The notes below the pieces were generated by a model that had not been told where the DNA came from, ran no database searches, and was given only the letters and a program-made list of their open reading frames with translations. DNA of 16,309 nt. Origin: Lachnospiraceae bacterium UBA4711. Its GTDB lineage: Bacteria; Bacillota; Clostridia; Lachnospirales; Lachnospiraceae. The translations under genes were made by a program, and so were the position numbers. The stretch covers positions 1 to 16,309 of the forward strand of contig DHJV01000155.1 in NCBI GenBank assembly GCA_002404515.1, written 5' to 3'. This document shows, in pieces, positions 1 through 8,282 of this stretch; the first letter of the stretch is position 1, and each line of letters opens with the position of its first letter.

Positions 1-467
1 ACACTGACACGTCTTGCATGCGGTGCCCACACGGCAAAATATGTTCCTTTCACGCCATCGATTGTCATCGGATGTGCGCCGAACTTCTCGTAGACATCAT
101 AATGCTTGCCCTCTGCGAAAAGATACGTATCGAAATCTGTGATCTGCGAATCAAACGCATACGCATCGGCAGTCACAACGGTCGAACCATCTTGATAGGT
201 TGTCTCAATCCGGTATTTGGTTCCTTTATATTTCTTCTTTGCACTATAAAATCCATAGAAACCATCTGCCAGACATTCCATCTCCTCACGATTTTTACCT
301 GTCGGAGATACGACACAGACCTTCTCTGCATACGGACGATATACGGTAATAACCTGTCCATCGCCATAATCATGATTTCCAAGCAGATGCTTCGGTGCAT
401 TGATAACCCCATTTTTCAATTCATCGTACAAAATCCAGTTTACCCAATCTTCCAGTCGTTTGTTCAT
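1..467 (-). CDS. glgB: Glycogen branching enzyme, N-terminal part (runs off left edge)
   Basis: 1,4-alpha-glucan branching enzyme transfers alpha-1,4 glucan segments to alpha-1,6 positions during glycogen synthesis in the cytosol. Only the first ~155 residues are present; the gene continues beyond base 1. The translation starts MNKRLEDWVNWILYDELKNG and holds two carbohydrate-binding (CBM48-like) portions: an N1-type module at about residues 20-105, then a linker with the family-typical phrase LFAEGKHYDVYEKFGAHPM (116-134) and the start of the second module, KGTYFAVWAPHARRVSV (140-156). These phrases are hallmark GlgB sequence; the GH13 catalytic barrel lies outside the window. The ATG at 465-467 is preceded by AAGGAGGG about 10 bases upstream. 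It lies 39 bp downstream of the DUF1461-type gene on the same strand, so the two are probably co-transcribed. Confidence 0.93.
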   Translation of the reverse strand, partial: MNKRLEDWVNWILYDELKNGVINAPKHLLGNHDYGDGQVITVYRPYAEKVCVVSPTGKNREEMECLADGFYGFYSAKKKYKGTKYRIETTYQDGSTVVTADAYAFDSQITDFDTYLFAEGKHYDVYEKFGAHPMTIDGVKGTYFAVWAPHARRVS

Positions 468-506
468 ATTTTTTGTAACCCTCCTTAAAAATATCCTTCT
501 CTAAAT

Positions 507-1160
507 CTAAAACCGATGTGGTCGTCCCGCCAGACGAATGCCCACACGAATCATCACAAACACGAAAATCTCGGCGGCAACAATGCCGAGATATAAAAGC
601 GCCAGATTCCGTGCGAAGGTTTCCGGCAGTATCTTGCACAGCAAATCTCCGGTTGAGAAGTAGCTGTAATCCCCGCGAAATATCATGTTGCGCAGTCCTG
701 CATAGACCTCTTTTTTTGATGTCACAATCCGCAGCATCAAAAGTGCAGCCAGGCAGGCGCCGCCTGCACTGCCATAAAAACACGGCATCGTCTCCCGCCT
801 GCGCCACAGCCTGCGAAAACTATATACGATTCCCACCAATGAAATAATTGATAAAATCCACGCGAACCGGTAATACCCTTTCAGCCGGTTCAACTGATGC
901 ACATTGGTATCGGATAATTCATATCCGGCAATCTTATATCTGCCTGTAAAAAACCGGCAATATGAGTCCGCAATCTGTCCATAATAAAGTTCCGCTTCCG
1001 CCTTGCTAATCTCCACCACCGCGCCATTGCGGTAATCCGTCGATGAAAGCCGGTACACACTCCGGTTGAATGCCAGCAGGCACACAGCAAAGCTCAAAAT
1101 AAATACCGCAATACAGACACTTGCAAGCCATTGAAACTTTCTGTACTCTTCTCTTTTCAT
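507..1160 (-). CDS. DUF1461 (TIGR01906)-type integral membrane protein
   Basis: A 217-residue membrane protein of unknown function. It has the architecture I associate with DUF1461/TIGR01906: one N-terminal membrane segment (about residues 11-31), a ~65-residue outside loop, then three closely spaced segments (about 96-113, 127-144 and 186-205). The loop between the last two carries FRGDYSYFSTGDLLCKILPE (about 160-179), which fits the family's conserved FPG-W-F-PxxDPII-LFPE region in a diverged form. The loop before segment 2 has NVHQLNRLKGYY, matching the usual H-x-x-D-V-K region. The ribosome binding site before the ATG is weak (AGGAAA, distant). It is followed by glgB after 39 bp and has its own promoter candidate. 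No substrate or partner can be read from the sequence; family membership is from motif memory, not a profile search. Confidence 0.75.
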   Translation of the reverse strand: MKREEYRKFQWLASVCIAVFILSFAVCLLAFNRSVYRLSSTDYRNGAVVEISKAEAELYYGQIADSYCRFFTGRYKIAGYELSDTNVHQLNRLKGYYRFAWILSIISLVGIVYSFRRLWRRRETMPCFYGSAGGACLAALLMLRIVTSKKEVYAGLRNMIFRGDYSYFSTGDLLCKILPETFARNLALLYLGIVAAEIFVFVMIRVGIRLAGRPHRF

Positions 1161-1212
1161 AAATGATTACAATCTTTTTCCTGTATATTTTCTAAAATCT
1201 ATAAGCTTATTT

Positions 1213-1241
1213 ATTTTACCATTTCCATTATGCAAAGTAAA
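1213..1241 (-). promoter_or_regulatory. Promoter candidate for the DUF1461-glgB operon
   Basis: Reading the minus strand, TTTACT (1236-1241) and TAAAAT (1213-1218) are separated by exactly 17 bp. Transcription would start about 50 bases before the ATG at 1160. The -10 box matches 5 of 6 consensus bases and the -35 box 4 of 6. The AT-rich setting makes chance matches possible. Confidence 0.4.
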
Positions 1242-1295
1242 GAAACCATTTTTTAAATGCGTCCAATATCGCTGGAATTCTGCGTCATTTTTGCC

Positions 1296-1324
1296 TTGCG
1301 TCATATGCCGTTTTCCTCTATAAT
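1296..1324 (+). promoter_or_regulatory. Promoter for the GGDEF/EAL gene
   Basis: TTGCGT (1296-1301), a 17-bp spacer and a perfect TATAAT (1319-1324). The start point would be near 1331, giving a short leader of about 35 bases before the ATG at 1367. A good ribosome binding site (GAGGTGG, 1350-1356) sits 10 bases before that ATG. It points away from the promoter of the neighbouring minus-strand operon within the same 206-bp gap. Confidence 0.55.
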
Positions 1325-1366
1325 AAATAGTAGTTTTTTTATACAGCATGAGGTGGTGGGGCGATA

Positions 1367-4300
1367 ATGGCATCAAGCAATTTTGTGAATGGAAATGACG
1401 TGGCTACATTTGTCTTGGAGACAGATGCGCCATATAATATTCTGGACTTTGACCAGGGACTTTGTACAATGACCGGATATTCTCCGCGTGAATTGTCCAA
1501 GAAGATCTGTACCCTGGATAATCTGTTATATGTGGAGGATTTCACGGAAGTGATTGCCTCTATGAACTATCAGTTAAGTATCTCAAATCTGATCAGTATC
1601 CAGCACCGGATCGTGACAAAAAGCGGTACGGTTCTGACAGTGCTCTGCAACGGACAGGCATTTTCTCTAAACGATGGCCGTGACGTGCTGCAGTGCGTAT
1701 TTACCGATATCACAAATCTGGAAAATGCGGCGAACGAAACGGTTCGTGCCAAAACCGACCTGGAGATTTTCGCAAATACAGTTCCGAGCGGTGTGAGCAA
1801 GCATCTGCTCGACAACAATTTATCCCTTTTGTGGGCAAATAATTTCTTTTATGATATGTGTGGCTACTCCGAGCATGACTACAGGGAGAAGTTCGGCAAG
1901 AGTACGCTGCAGCTCGTATTGAGTGAGGATCTGGCACTTGTGATCGATGCACTTGCAGACCTGACCGAGAATGAGGAAAATTCCAAGATCATGAACTTCC
2001 GTATCCAGTGTGCAGATGGCAGCATCAAATGGGTGAATGCCGTCATCGCCCGCTCCGGTTCAGAGGAACAGGGCTTCCCGGTTGTAAACCTCGTTATGTC
2101 CGATATCACAAGTCTGAAGATTGCCGAGACAAAGGCGATGCTTGAAGAGCAGAAATATCTGATCATCTCTGATATCTCCGAGGAGCTTCCTTACGAATAC
2201 GATATTGCAACTGACACAATTACTTTTGCAGACAAGTTCAACCATATCTTTGAAGGCGAATCCGTGATTGAAAACCCGACGGAAAACATGCTCAAGATGG
2301 GGCTTGTCTCCTACGATACACAATCTGCAATTGAAGAGCTGTTTTATCTGGCAAAAGCCGGCACAGAATATCATTCCACGGAATTTAAGTTGAATACAAA
2401 AAACGGTGGTTTCCAGTGGTATTTCTCCACATTTTCCACCATCTATGATGAGACAGGTACACCTCTACGTGTCGTTGGTCTGCTTCGAAATATCCATGCC
2501 CAGAAGGTGGAACAGCAAAAGCTTCTGATCCGTGCAGAGACCGATCAGATGACCGGGCTTTACAACAAAGCAACGACCGAGAGCAAAATCCAGGCTTCTC
2601 TGCGTGAATTAAACGGAAACAGCTATCAGGTTCTGATGCTGGTCGATATTGATGATTTCAAGAAAATCAACGATACCTTCGGACATTTGAAGGGCGATGA
2701 AGTTATTGTCGACATTGCAAAGACCTTGCAGGAGTTCAAAGGCGATTATGGCATTGCCGGACGTCTCGGTGGCGATGAGTTCTGCGTATTTTTATCAAAT
2801 GTCCTAGACACCCAGCTTGCAAGTGAAAAAGCGGTCATGATTGCCGATCGTCTGCGAGAGCTGTACCAGCACGATTGCAAAGTCACACTCAGTATTGGTA
2901 TCGCCGCAACGAACCAGCAGATTCCGTACAATGTCTTACTGGAAAATGCAGATACCGCTCTGTATCAGGCAAAATTAAATGGCAAGAACGGCTATTTCTT
3001 CTACGCTGACGATATGGAGCGCGGCAAATACGAAAACGACCGTTCTGAGCCGGCTGTAAAGGATGCGGAAACTTCTGCACTTCTGGATTCTCTGCTTTCC
3101 ACACTATTTGCAAGCACGAACACTTACACGGCAATTGAGCAGGCAATGACGCTCGTCGGCGAACACTACTCCATCGACAAGATCAGCATCTGGGAATACA
3201 GCTACAACAAGAGCTTCGTAGACTGTACCCATCAGTGGTGCAGGAAAGGTATCACAAACGACATGACGCTCCGCCAGCATACCCCGGCAGCGATTCTGGA
3301 AGAATTATCTGCGATGGGAACCGACGGCATCACCTACTCTTCCGATACCTCTTTGATTAAGACAAACACCGCAAGCATGAATCCATATGCAGAAGGTATC
3401 CGCAAGCTCATGCAATGCGATATCAACACAAACGGCAAACGAATTGGATTTATCAGCTTCTATTCTATGGACAAAGATGTCACATGGACCGCACAGACAT
3501 TAACCGCATTCAAGCAGATCTTCCGTCTGTTTGGGGAAGCGATCAAGACGAAGCAGGCAAACCGTGCAATGTCACTTTTGCGGGATGACACGATCAAAGC
3601 ATTTGATCTCGTGCAGAATCCGATGGTCGTCGTAGACAAGGATTCCTACGATATCATGTACTTCAACGAATGTGCACGGGAGTATTTCCCGAAGCTTGCA
3701 TTAAACAGCAAATGCTACTCCTGCTTGCAGCAGGAAAGTGCACCTTGCCGTGATTGTCCGGTACATAAGATTTCCGATAGCAATCCGACGGTTGGCTGCA
3801 TCAAGCATAACCGTACACTCGATGAGCCGCTGGATGTCCATATGACAACGATCAACTGGAGTTCCGGCAGCCATACATTTTTAATTTCCACCTCCACACA
3901 TAAGGAGACAAAGGCGGAACAGCTCCGAAAGGAACTCGAACAGAACATCAACATCGAAAAACGGATTGCCGAGGCTTCTTACCGCGATATTGTCACCGGA
4001 TACGGAAACTTCGAAAAGTTCAAGGTCGATGCACAGGCGATCTTAAACGACAATCCGGATACCGATTATGTCATGTTCTACTTTAACATCAAGAATTTCA
4101 AATACATCAACGAAACCTACGGTCATAACGTGGGCGATCAGACACTTAAGGCTGTCGCAGATGTATTGAACAAATATATGCAGGAGGGTGAGACCTTTGC
4201 CCGTGTCATCAGCGATACATACATCATGCTGATCCACTACAAGGCAGAAGACCAGTTCATGTCCATCTTCAACAACATCAAGGCAGAGGTGCACGATGCA

Positions 4301-5266
4301 TGTCTTGCCATTCAGGATCGTTTTGTCGTAGACTTTACAACCGGAATCCTGATTATTGACGAGACGATGCACAGTTACAGCATCAACCGCTTAGTTGACC
4401 GTGCAATGATGGCTGGCAAGTCCATCGACGCATCAACCGGCGTATCGTACGCATTCTACGATGACGAATACCATAAGAAAGTATTGAATGATGCGCAGCT
4501 TGAGAACAGCATCCACGGTGCACTTGAGAACAACGAATTCTGTGCATATGTACAGCCAAAATACGATATTGCATCGAAAAGCCTGATCGGTGGCGAGCTT
4601 CTGGTGCGCTGGTTATCTCCTTCCAAGGGATTTCTGGAGCCGGCAGCCTTTATCCCGTCCTTCGAGAAGAACGGTTTCATCTATCAGATCGACTGTTTCA
4701 TGCTCGAACAGGCATGTAAATCCATCCGCCGGTATCTCGATTCCGATATTTACGTCATTCCGTTCTCCGTGAATCTGTCACGGGTAACATTGGCACATCC
4801 GGATTTTCTGTCAAAGGTACAGGAGATCGTGGAACGGTACTACATTCCACATCATTATCTGGAATTTGAGATTACGGAGAGTATCTTCTCTGAGAATTAC
4901 TCGCAGATGATTGATGTCCTGAAGAAACTGAAATCGATGGATTTTATCATCAATATGGATGATTTTGGAACTGGTTATTCTTCACTTACACTGCTCAAGG
5001 ATCTGCCAATCGACGTCATCAAGCTCGACCATGATTTCTTATCCCGGTCGACAACAAATGATAAAAATGCAATCAGCATCCTGCGCAGTATCATCGAGAT
5101 GGCACATACCCTCGATATCCGTGTCGTCAGTGAAGGTATTGAGACAGTCGAACAGTTGGAAATGCTCAGTTCCATCAACTGTGAAATCGGTCAGGGCTTC
5201 CTGTTCGCAAAGCCTATGCCAATTGCAGATTATGACAAAATGATACAGGACTATTCTGCAAGCTAA
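1367..5266 (+). CDS. Multi-sensor c-di-GMP enzyme: PAS-PAS-PAS-GGDEF-GAF-PAS(Cys)-GGDEF*-EAL
   Basis: A 1299-residue soluble protein predicted to make and/or break cyclic di-GMP; no signal peptide or membrane helix is visible. Domains in order: three PAS-type modules (about 10-120, 130-255 and 262-385), a first GGDEF domain (about 390-545) with metal ligand D427 in VDIDDF and an intact RLGGDEF (GGDEF at 468-472), a GAF-like module (about 565-720), a PAS-like module (about 738-850) with a cysteine cluster C783-x2-C786-x7-C794-x2-C797-P, a second GGDEF fold (about 870-1020), and a C-terminal EAL domain (about 1040-1290). The first GGDEF lacks the RxxD inhibitory site five residues upstream. The second is degenerate: FNIKNF (N907) replaces the metal-site sequence and SDTYI (949-953) replaces GGDEF. 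The EAL domain looks catalytic: E1077 (as ELL), N1136, E1168, D1198-D1199, K1219, E1256 and Q1276 are all present. Net direction of activity cannot be predicted. It is a single-gene unit with its own promoter. Confidence 0.93.
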   Translation: MASSNFVNGNDVATFVLETDAPYNILDFDQGLCTMTGYSPRELSKKICTLDNLLYVEDFTEVIASMNYQLSISNLISIQHRIVTKSGTVLTVLCNGQAFSLNDGRDVLQCVFTDITNLENAANETVRAKTDLEIFANTVPSGVSKHLLDNNLSLLWANNFFYDMCGYSEHDYREKFGKSTLQLVLSEDLALVIDALADLTENEENSKIMNFRIQCADGSIKWVNAVIARSGSEEQGFPVVNLVMSDITSLKIAETKAMLEEQKYLIISDISEELPYEYDIATDTITFADKFNHIFEGESVIENPTENMLKMGLVSYDTQSAIEELFYLAKAGTEYHSTEFKLNTKNGGFQWYFSTFSTIYDETGTPLRVVGLLRNIHAQKVEQQKLLIRAETDQMTGLYNKATTESKIQASLRELNGNSYQVLMLVDIDDFKKINDTFGHLKGDEVIVDIAKTLQEFKGDYGIAGRLGGDEFCVFLSNVLDTQLASEKAVMIADRLRELYQHDCKVTLSIGIAATNQQIPYNVLLENADTALYQAKLNGKNGYFFYADDMERGKYENDRSEPAVKDAETSALLDSLLSTLFASTNTYTAIEQAMTLVGEHYSIDKISIWEYSYNKSFVDCTHQWCRKGITNDMTLRQHTPAAILEELSAMGTDGITYSSDTSLIKTNTASMNPYAEGIRKLMQCDINTNGKRIGFISFYSMDKDVTWTAQTLTAFKQIFRLFGEAIKTKQANRAMSLLRDDTIKAFDLVQNPMVVVDKDSYDIMYFNECAREYFPKLALNSKCYSCLQQESAPCRDCPVHKISDSNPTVGCIKHNRTLDEPLDVHMTTINWSSGSHTFLISTSTHKETKAEQLRKELEQNINIEKRIAEASYRDIVTGYGNFEKFKVDAQAILNDNPDTDYVMFYFNIKNFKYINETYGHNVGDQTLKAVADVLNKYMQEGETFARVISDTYIMLIHYKAEDQFMSIFNNIKAEVHDACLAIQDRFVVDFTTGILIIDETMHSYSINRLVDRAMMAGKSIDASTGVSYAFYDDEYHKKVLNDAQLENSIHGALENNEFCAYVQPKYDIASKSLIGGELLVRWLSPSKGFLEPAAFIPSFEKNGFIYQIDCFMLEQACKSIRRYLDSDIYVIPFSVNLSRVTLAHPDFLSKVQEIVERYYIPHHYLEFEITESIFSENYSQMIDVLKKLKSMDFIINMDDFGTGYSSLTLLKDLPIDVIKLDHDFLSRSTTNDKNAISILRSIIEMAHTLDIRVVSEGIETVEQLEMLSSINCEIGQGFLFAKPMPIADYDKMIQDYSAS

Positions 5267-5275
5267 AATTTAGGT

Positions 5276-5300
5276 TTTTACAGGATTTTACAGGATTTTT
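5276..5300 (+). repeat. 10-bp tandem repeat after the GGDEF/EAL gene
   Basis: TTTTACAGGA occurs twice head to tail (5276-5285 and 5286-5295) and is followed by TTTTT. It lies just after the stop codon of the GGDEF/EAL gene. I see no hairpin here that would act as a terminator, so how that transcript ends is unclear. It may simply be slippage. Confidence 0.6.
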
Positions 5301-5312
5301 CGCCAAAAAGTA

Positions 5313-5341
5313 TTGACAGAAAAATGGCTTTTTGCTATTCT
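5313..5341 (+). promoter_or_regulatory. Strong promoter of rpsT
   Basis: A perfect TTGACA (5313-5318), a 17-bp spacer ending in TGC (an extended -10), and TATTCT (5336-5341). Transcription should begin near 5348, leaving a ~130-base leader. CAAAAAG (5304-5310) and CTTTTTG (5328-5334) form an inverted repeat around the -35 box, of unknown meaning. This is the best promoter in the window and suits a ribosomal protein gene. Confidence 0.8.
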
Positions 5342-5346
5342 ATGGT

Positions 5347-5430
5347 TTGTGTGTGAACACAATCAGAAATTTTCACTGGTCCAATCTGTCTGGTGGTGTG
5401 GACGGATTGTTCGTGTCTTGACCAAAGTGA
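5347..5430 (+). promoter_or_regulatory. Structured 5' leader of rpsT (candidate autoregulatory RNA)
   Basis: Three pairings can be read directly. First, TTGTGT (5347-5352) and ACACAA (5357-5362) form a 6-bp stem with a GTGA tetraloop at the transcript start. Second, 5373-5381 pairs with 5420-5430 (TCACTGGTC with GACC-AA-AGTGA, two-base bulge). Third, immediately inside it, CAATCTGTC (5382-5390) pairs with GACGGATTG (5401-5409), with one G-U pair and a GT-rich 10-base loop; the 10 bases 5410-5419 are an internal loop on one side. The start site is ~50 bases downstream and not obviously sequestered. S20 autoregulation is known in E. coli; that this leader does the same is inference. I cannot assign it to a known RNA family. 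Confidence 0.5.
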
Positions 5431-5478
5431 TAATTATATAAACTTAAACTATTATAATATTTTATGGAGGTGTCAGGT

Positions 5479-5742
5479 TTGGCTAATATCAAATCCGCAA
5501 AGAAGAGAATTCTTGTTATCGAGACAAAGACTTTAAGAAACAAAATGATCAAGTCTAAGATTAAGACTTTAGTTAAGAAGGTTGAGGCTGCTATCGAGGC
5601 AAACGATAAGGCTGCTGCAGAAGCTGCTCTTCAGGTTGCTACATCTGAGATCAGCAAGGCTGCTTCAAAGGGAATCTACCACAAGAACAACGCTTCAAGA
5701 AAGATTTCCCGTTTAACACTTGCTGTTAACAAGCTTGCTTAA
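5479..5742 (+). CDS. rpsT: 30S ribosomal protein S20
   Basis: Primary-binding small-subunit protein that contacts 16S rRNA; 87 residues, the usual family length. The sequence begins MANIKSAKKRILVIETKTLR and is basic and helical throughout, with the S20-typical end SKGIYHKNNASRKISRLT followed by a short tail. I choose the TTG at 5479-5481 as start: it gives the canonical ANIKSAKKR N-terminus and sits 8 bases after a strong GGAGG (5466-5470). An in-frame ATG at 5464 would add five residues (MEVSG) but overlaps the Shine-Dalgarno itself and has none of its own. Codons are AT-rich with AGA for most arginines, fitting high expression. It is a monocistronic unit with its own promoter, structured leader and terminator, convergent with yqeG. 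Confidence 0.97.
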   Translation: MANIKSAKKRILVIETKTLRNKMIKSKIKTLVKKVEAAIEANDKAAAEAALQVATSEISKAASKGIYHKNNASRKISRLTLAVNKLA

Positions 5743-5771
5743 TTATTTTACTGATAAATATAAATTAACCC

Positions 5772-5807
5772 AAAGAAAAAGGCGCTTTCCGCGCCTTTTT
5801 CTTTTTT
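5772..5807 (+). terminator. Bidirectional terminator between rpsT and yqeG
   Basis: A perfect 14-bp stem (5772-5785 with 5791-5804) has the loop TTTCC and a GGCGC/GCGCC core. It is flanked by A-runs on one side and T-runs on the other, so it can stop transcription from either direction. It lies 30 bases after the rpsT stop and just past the yqeG stop, exactly where two convergent units meet. Confidence 0.92.
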
Positions 5808-5812
5808 GTATG

Positions 5813-6325
5813 TTACTTTCCCGTCTGTAACGTATGTTTCTTCAGATAGCTGTGCAGCACCCATTTTTCCGGGATTCGTTTCAGCACAATCTGAATTTCC
5901 TCATGCTTTGCAATCGGCTGCACTAAGATACTGTAAAGCTGTGCATTGTTCGCGCCCCAGATATCCGTAAAAATCTGATCTCCGACAAACAACGTATTCG
6001 TCCGGTCAGTACCAAGCTTCTGCATTGCCTGCACGTACCCCTTCGCCGATGGCTTTCCCGCTTTATATACATAAGTTGCTCCGACCTGTTCGTTAAAAGA
6101 TTTCACACGCTCCTCGTCGTTGTTGGACACAAAGCAGACACCATACCCCATATCTTTTAATTGCTGTATCAATGCCTTTGCACGCGCATTGGCTGGTGCG
6201 TCATGCTCCACCAGTGTATTGTCAACATCGAACAGCACTGCCCGGTATCCCTTCTCATAAAAAGCCTGAAAATCAATATGATAGGTACTGTCGTAATATT
6301 CGTTTGGAAAAAACTTCTGAAACAT
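5813..6325 (-). CDS. yqeG: YqeG-family HAD (subclass IIIA) phosphatase
   Basis: A 170-residue cytosolic HAD hydrolase of the YqeG/TIGR01668 type. The motifs are in order: D33-x-D35-N-T-L (nucleophile Asp33 and acid/base Asp35), S67-N-N (motif II), K91-P (motif III) and G115-D116-QIFTD121 (motif IV, metal). The family is related to mitochondrial phosphatidylglycerophosphate phosphatase; the bacterial substrate is not settled, and no more can be said from sequence. I start at the ATG 6323-6325, which has AGGAGA at good spacing; the frame stays open upstream to 6580, but that extension is the antisense-frame shadow of the uvrC 3' end and adds an unrelated Arg/Cys-rich stretch. It begins 22 bp after the uvrC stop, so the two form an operon. 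Confidence 0.9.
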   Translation of the reverse strand: MFQKFFPNEYYDSTYHIDFQAFYEKGYRAVLFDVDNTLVEHDAPANARAKALIQQLKDMGYGVCFVSNNDEERVKSFNEQVGATYVYKAGKPSAKGYVQAMQKLGTDRTNTLFVGDQIFTDIWGANNAQLYSILVQPIAKHEEIQIVLKRIPEKWVLHSYLKKHTLQTGK

Positions 6326-6347
6326 ATTTGTTCTCCTGATTCTTTTT

Positions 6348-8237
6348 CTATTCCGCATGAAAAAATTCATACACATTCTTTGCAATGGACTCTGGGATTC
6401 CCGGCACTTCTGCAAGCTCGCTGATCGTCGCTTCCTTGATCTTCCGTATCTCTCCGAAATATTTGAGCAGCTGCTTCCGCCGGTTCTCACCGACACCCGG
6501 TATCTCATCCAACACCGAATGCACCTGATTCTTGCTGCGGAGCTGTCGATGATATTCAATTGCGAAACGATGTGCTTCATCCTGCAATGCCGTCACCATC
6601 AGCATTGCTTCACTGCCTTTCGGAAACTTCACTTCCACATTGTTGTAATATAATCCTCTTGTCCTATGGTTATCATCTTTTACCATACCGCATACCGGAA
6701 TGTCAAGTCCAAGACTATCTAATACCATCAACGCAACATTCACCTGCCCTTTACCACCATCCATCATGATGACATCCGGCAAAACATCCATCTTCTCATC
6801 TGTGAATCGTCTGGACAGTACCTCCTTCATAGATGCATAATCATCTGGTCCATTTACTGTACGCAGCCGGAATTTCCGGTATGCATTTTTCTTCGGTTTT
6901 CCCTGTTCAAACACAACCATTGATGCAACTGACAACACACCGGAGATATTGGAGATATCATACGCCTCCATCCGGTTGGCGGATGGGATTCCAAGAAGTT
7001 CTGCAATCTCATTTGCCGCACCGACCGTCCGTTTCTCCTGCCGCTTCACACGCTCCATATCCTGTGCCAGCACCAGCCTCGCATTTTCTGCCGCCAGGTC
7101 TAAGATTTTTTTCTTGTCACCCTTCTGCGGCACGAGGATCTGCACCTTCGATTCCCGTCGTTCACTTAAATACGCTTCCAGAATTTCCTGTTCCTCTGGC
7201 ATTTCCGGCACTAAAATCTCCTTCGGCAGATATGGTGTTCCCGAATAAAACTGCTTGATAAACGCCGTCAACACCTCCGGCATCCGTTCTTTGCTGTTGC
7301 CGTTCATATGATGATTTTCCCGTCCAAGCAATTTACCGCCACGCACGAAAAATACCGTCACTACAATATCCTTGTCGTTTGATGCACACGCGATAACATC
7401 CCGGTCTTCGCCGGACGCTTTATTCATCTGCTGCTTATCCTCGATATGCCGAATGCTCTCAATCAGATCCCGTGTCTCGGCCGCCTTTTCGAACTCCATC
7501 TCTTCTGCCTGTTTTCGCATCTGCTCCTGCAGCTCCGCCAGTATCTCCTTATAATTTCCATTCAGGAACGACAATGCCGCCTGTACCTGCCTGCCGTAAT
7601 CCTCCTGACTGATTTTCCCATTGCAAGGTGCCTTACACTGCCCGATCTGGTAATACAGGCATGGGCGATCCTTTCCGATATCCTGTGGCAGTCTGCGGTT
7701 GCAGGTACGCAGATGATAGAGCTTGTTGATCAATTCTAAGATATCCTTGACCGCACGCGAGTTCGTATATGGTCCAAAATATTTGGAGTGATCCCGTTTC
7801 ATGGAATGACTGTACAGAAACCGTGGGAAAGCCTCCTCCACCGTCACACGGATATACGGATAACCTTTGTCATCTGTCATCATCGTGTTATACTTCGGGC
7901 GGTATTCCTTGATCAGATTACATTCCAGCACAAGTGCTTCCATCTCAGAGCTTGTCACAATATATTCAAAATACGCGATCTGCGACACCATTTTTGCAAT
8001 CTTCGCCGAGCCGCCGTGTCCATGTCCGGTCTGAAAATACTGCCGCACCCGGCTGTGCAGACTCACTGCCTTTCCCACATAGAGGATATCATCATTTTTG
8101 CTGTGCATGATATAGACACCCGGACTTTTGGGAAGCTTTTTCAGCTCCTCTTCCACATCAAATATATACTGGCTTTCCTCCGCATTGTGGCTGGCACGAT
8201 AAATATTCACATTGATTCGTTGTCTTTTTTCTGCCAT
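6348..8237 (-). CDS. uvrC: Excinuclease ABC subunit C
   Basis: The dual-incision nuclease of nucleotide excision repair, acting with UvrA and UvrB; 629 residues, normal size. Domains: GIY-YIG nuclease (about 35-115) with GVY (40-42), YVGK (53-56) and the conserved arginine after it, for the 3' cut; a cysteine set C179, C193, C201, C205 whose spacing resembles the iron-sulfur ligands reported for E. coli UvrC; a UVR motif binding UvrB (about 207-245); the RNase H-like nuclease for the 5' cut, with D427 (YDISN), D493 (MDGGKG) and H563; and C-terminal helix-hairpin-helix motifs (about 575-627). Start ATG 8235-8237 has AGGAG about 11 bases upstream. The N-terminus carries ~26 residues before the usual FDVEEELKKLP start; no internal Met would shorten it. 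Downstream yqeG is probably co-transcribed. Confidence 0.97.
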   Translation of the reverse strand: MAEKRQRINVNIYRASHNAEESQYIFDVEEELKKLPKSPGVYIMHSKNDDILYVGKAVSLHSRVRQYFQTGHGHGGSAKIAKMVSQIAYFEYIVTSSEMEALVLECNLIKEYRPKYNTMMTDDKGYPYIRVTVEEAFPRFLYSHSMKRDHSKYFGPYTNSRAVKDILELINKLYHLRTCNRRLPQDIGKDRPCLYYQIGQCKAPCNGKISQEDYGRQVQAALSFLNGNYKEILAELQEQMRKQAEEMEFEKAAETRDLIESIRHIEDKQQMNKASGEDRDVIACASNDKDIVVTVFFVRGGKLLGRENHHMNGNSKERMPEVLTAFIKQFYSGTPYLPKEILVPEMPEEQEILEAYLSERRESKVQILVPQKGDKKKILDLAAENARLVLAQDMERVKRQEKRTVGAANEIAELLGIPSANRMEAYDISNISGVLSVASMVVFEQGKPKKNAYRKFRLRTVNGPDDYASMKEVLSRRFTDEKMDVLPDVIMMDGGKGQVNVALMVLDSLGLDIPVCGMVKDDNHRTRGLYYNNVEVKFPKGSEAMLMVTALQDEAHRFAIEYHRQLRSKNQVHSVLDEIPGVGENRRKQLLKYFGEIRKIKEATISELAEVPGIPESIAKNVYEFFHAE

Positions 8238-8282
8238 GTTTCGATTGACTCCTGTTCTATGCAGGTATCCATAATAAAATTA

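Noticed and set aside
5276..5300. Tandem repeat after the GGDEF/EAL gene as a terminator or CRISPR-like array
   Set aside because: Only two 10-bp copies, no spacers and no self-complementarity.
5464..5478. An in-frame ATG upstream of rpsT that would add MEVSG to S20
   Set aside because: The ATG overlaps the Shine-Dalgarno (ATGGAGG) and has no ribosome binding site of its own; the TTG at 5479 gives the canonical S20 N-terminus at ideal spacing.
6326..6580. An 85-residue N-terminal extension of the YqeG frame
   Set aside because: It overlaps the end of uvrC in another frame, is compositionally odd (Arg/Cys/Ser-rich), and the ATG at 6325 has a good ribosome binding site and matches the family start.
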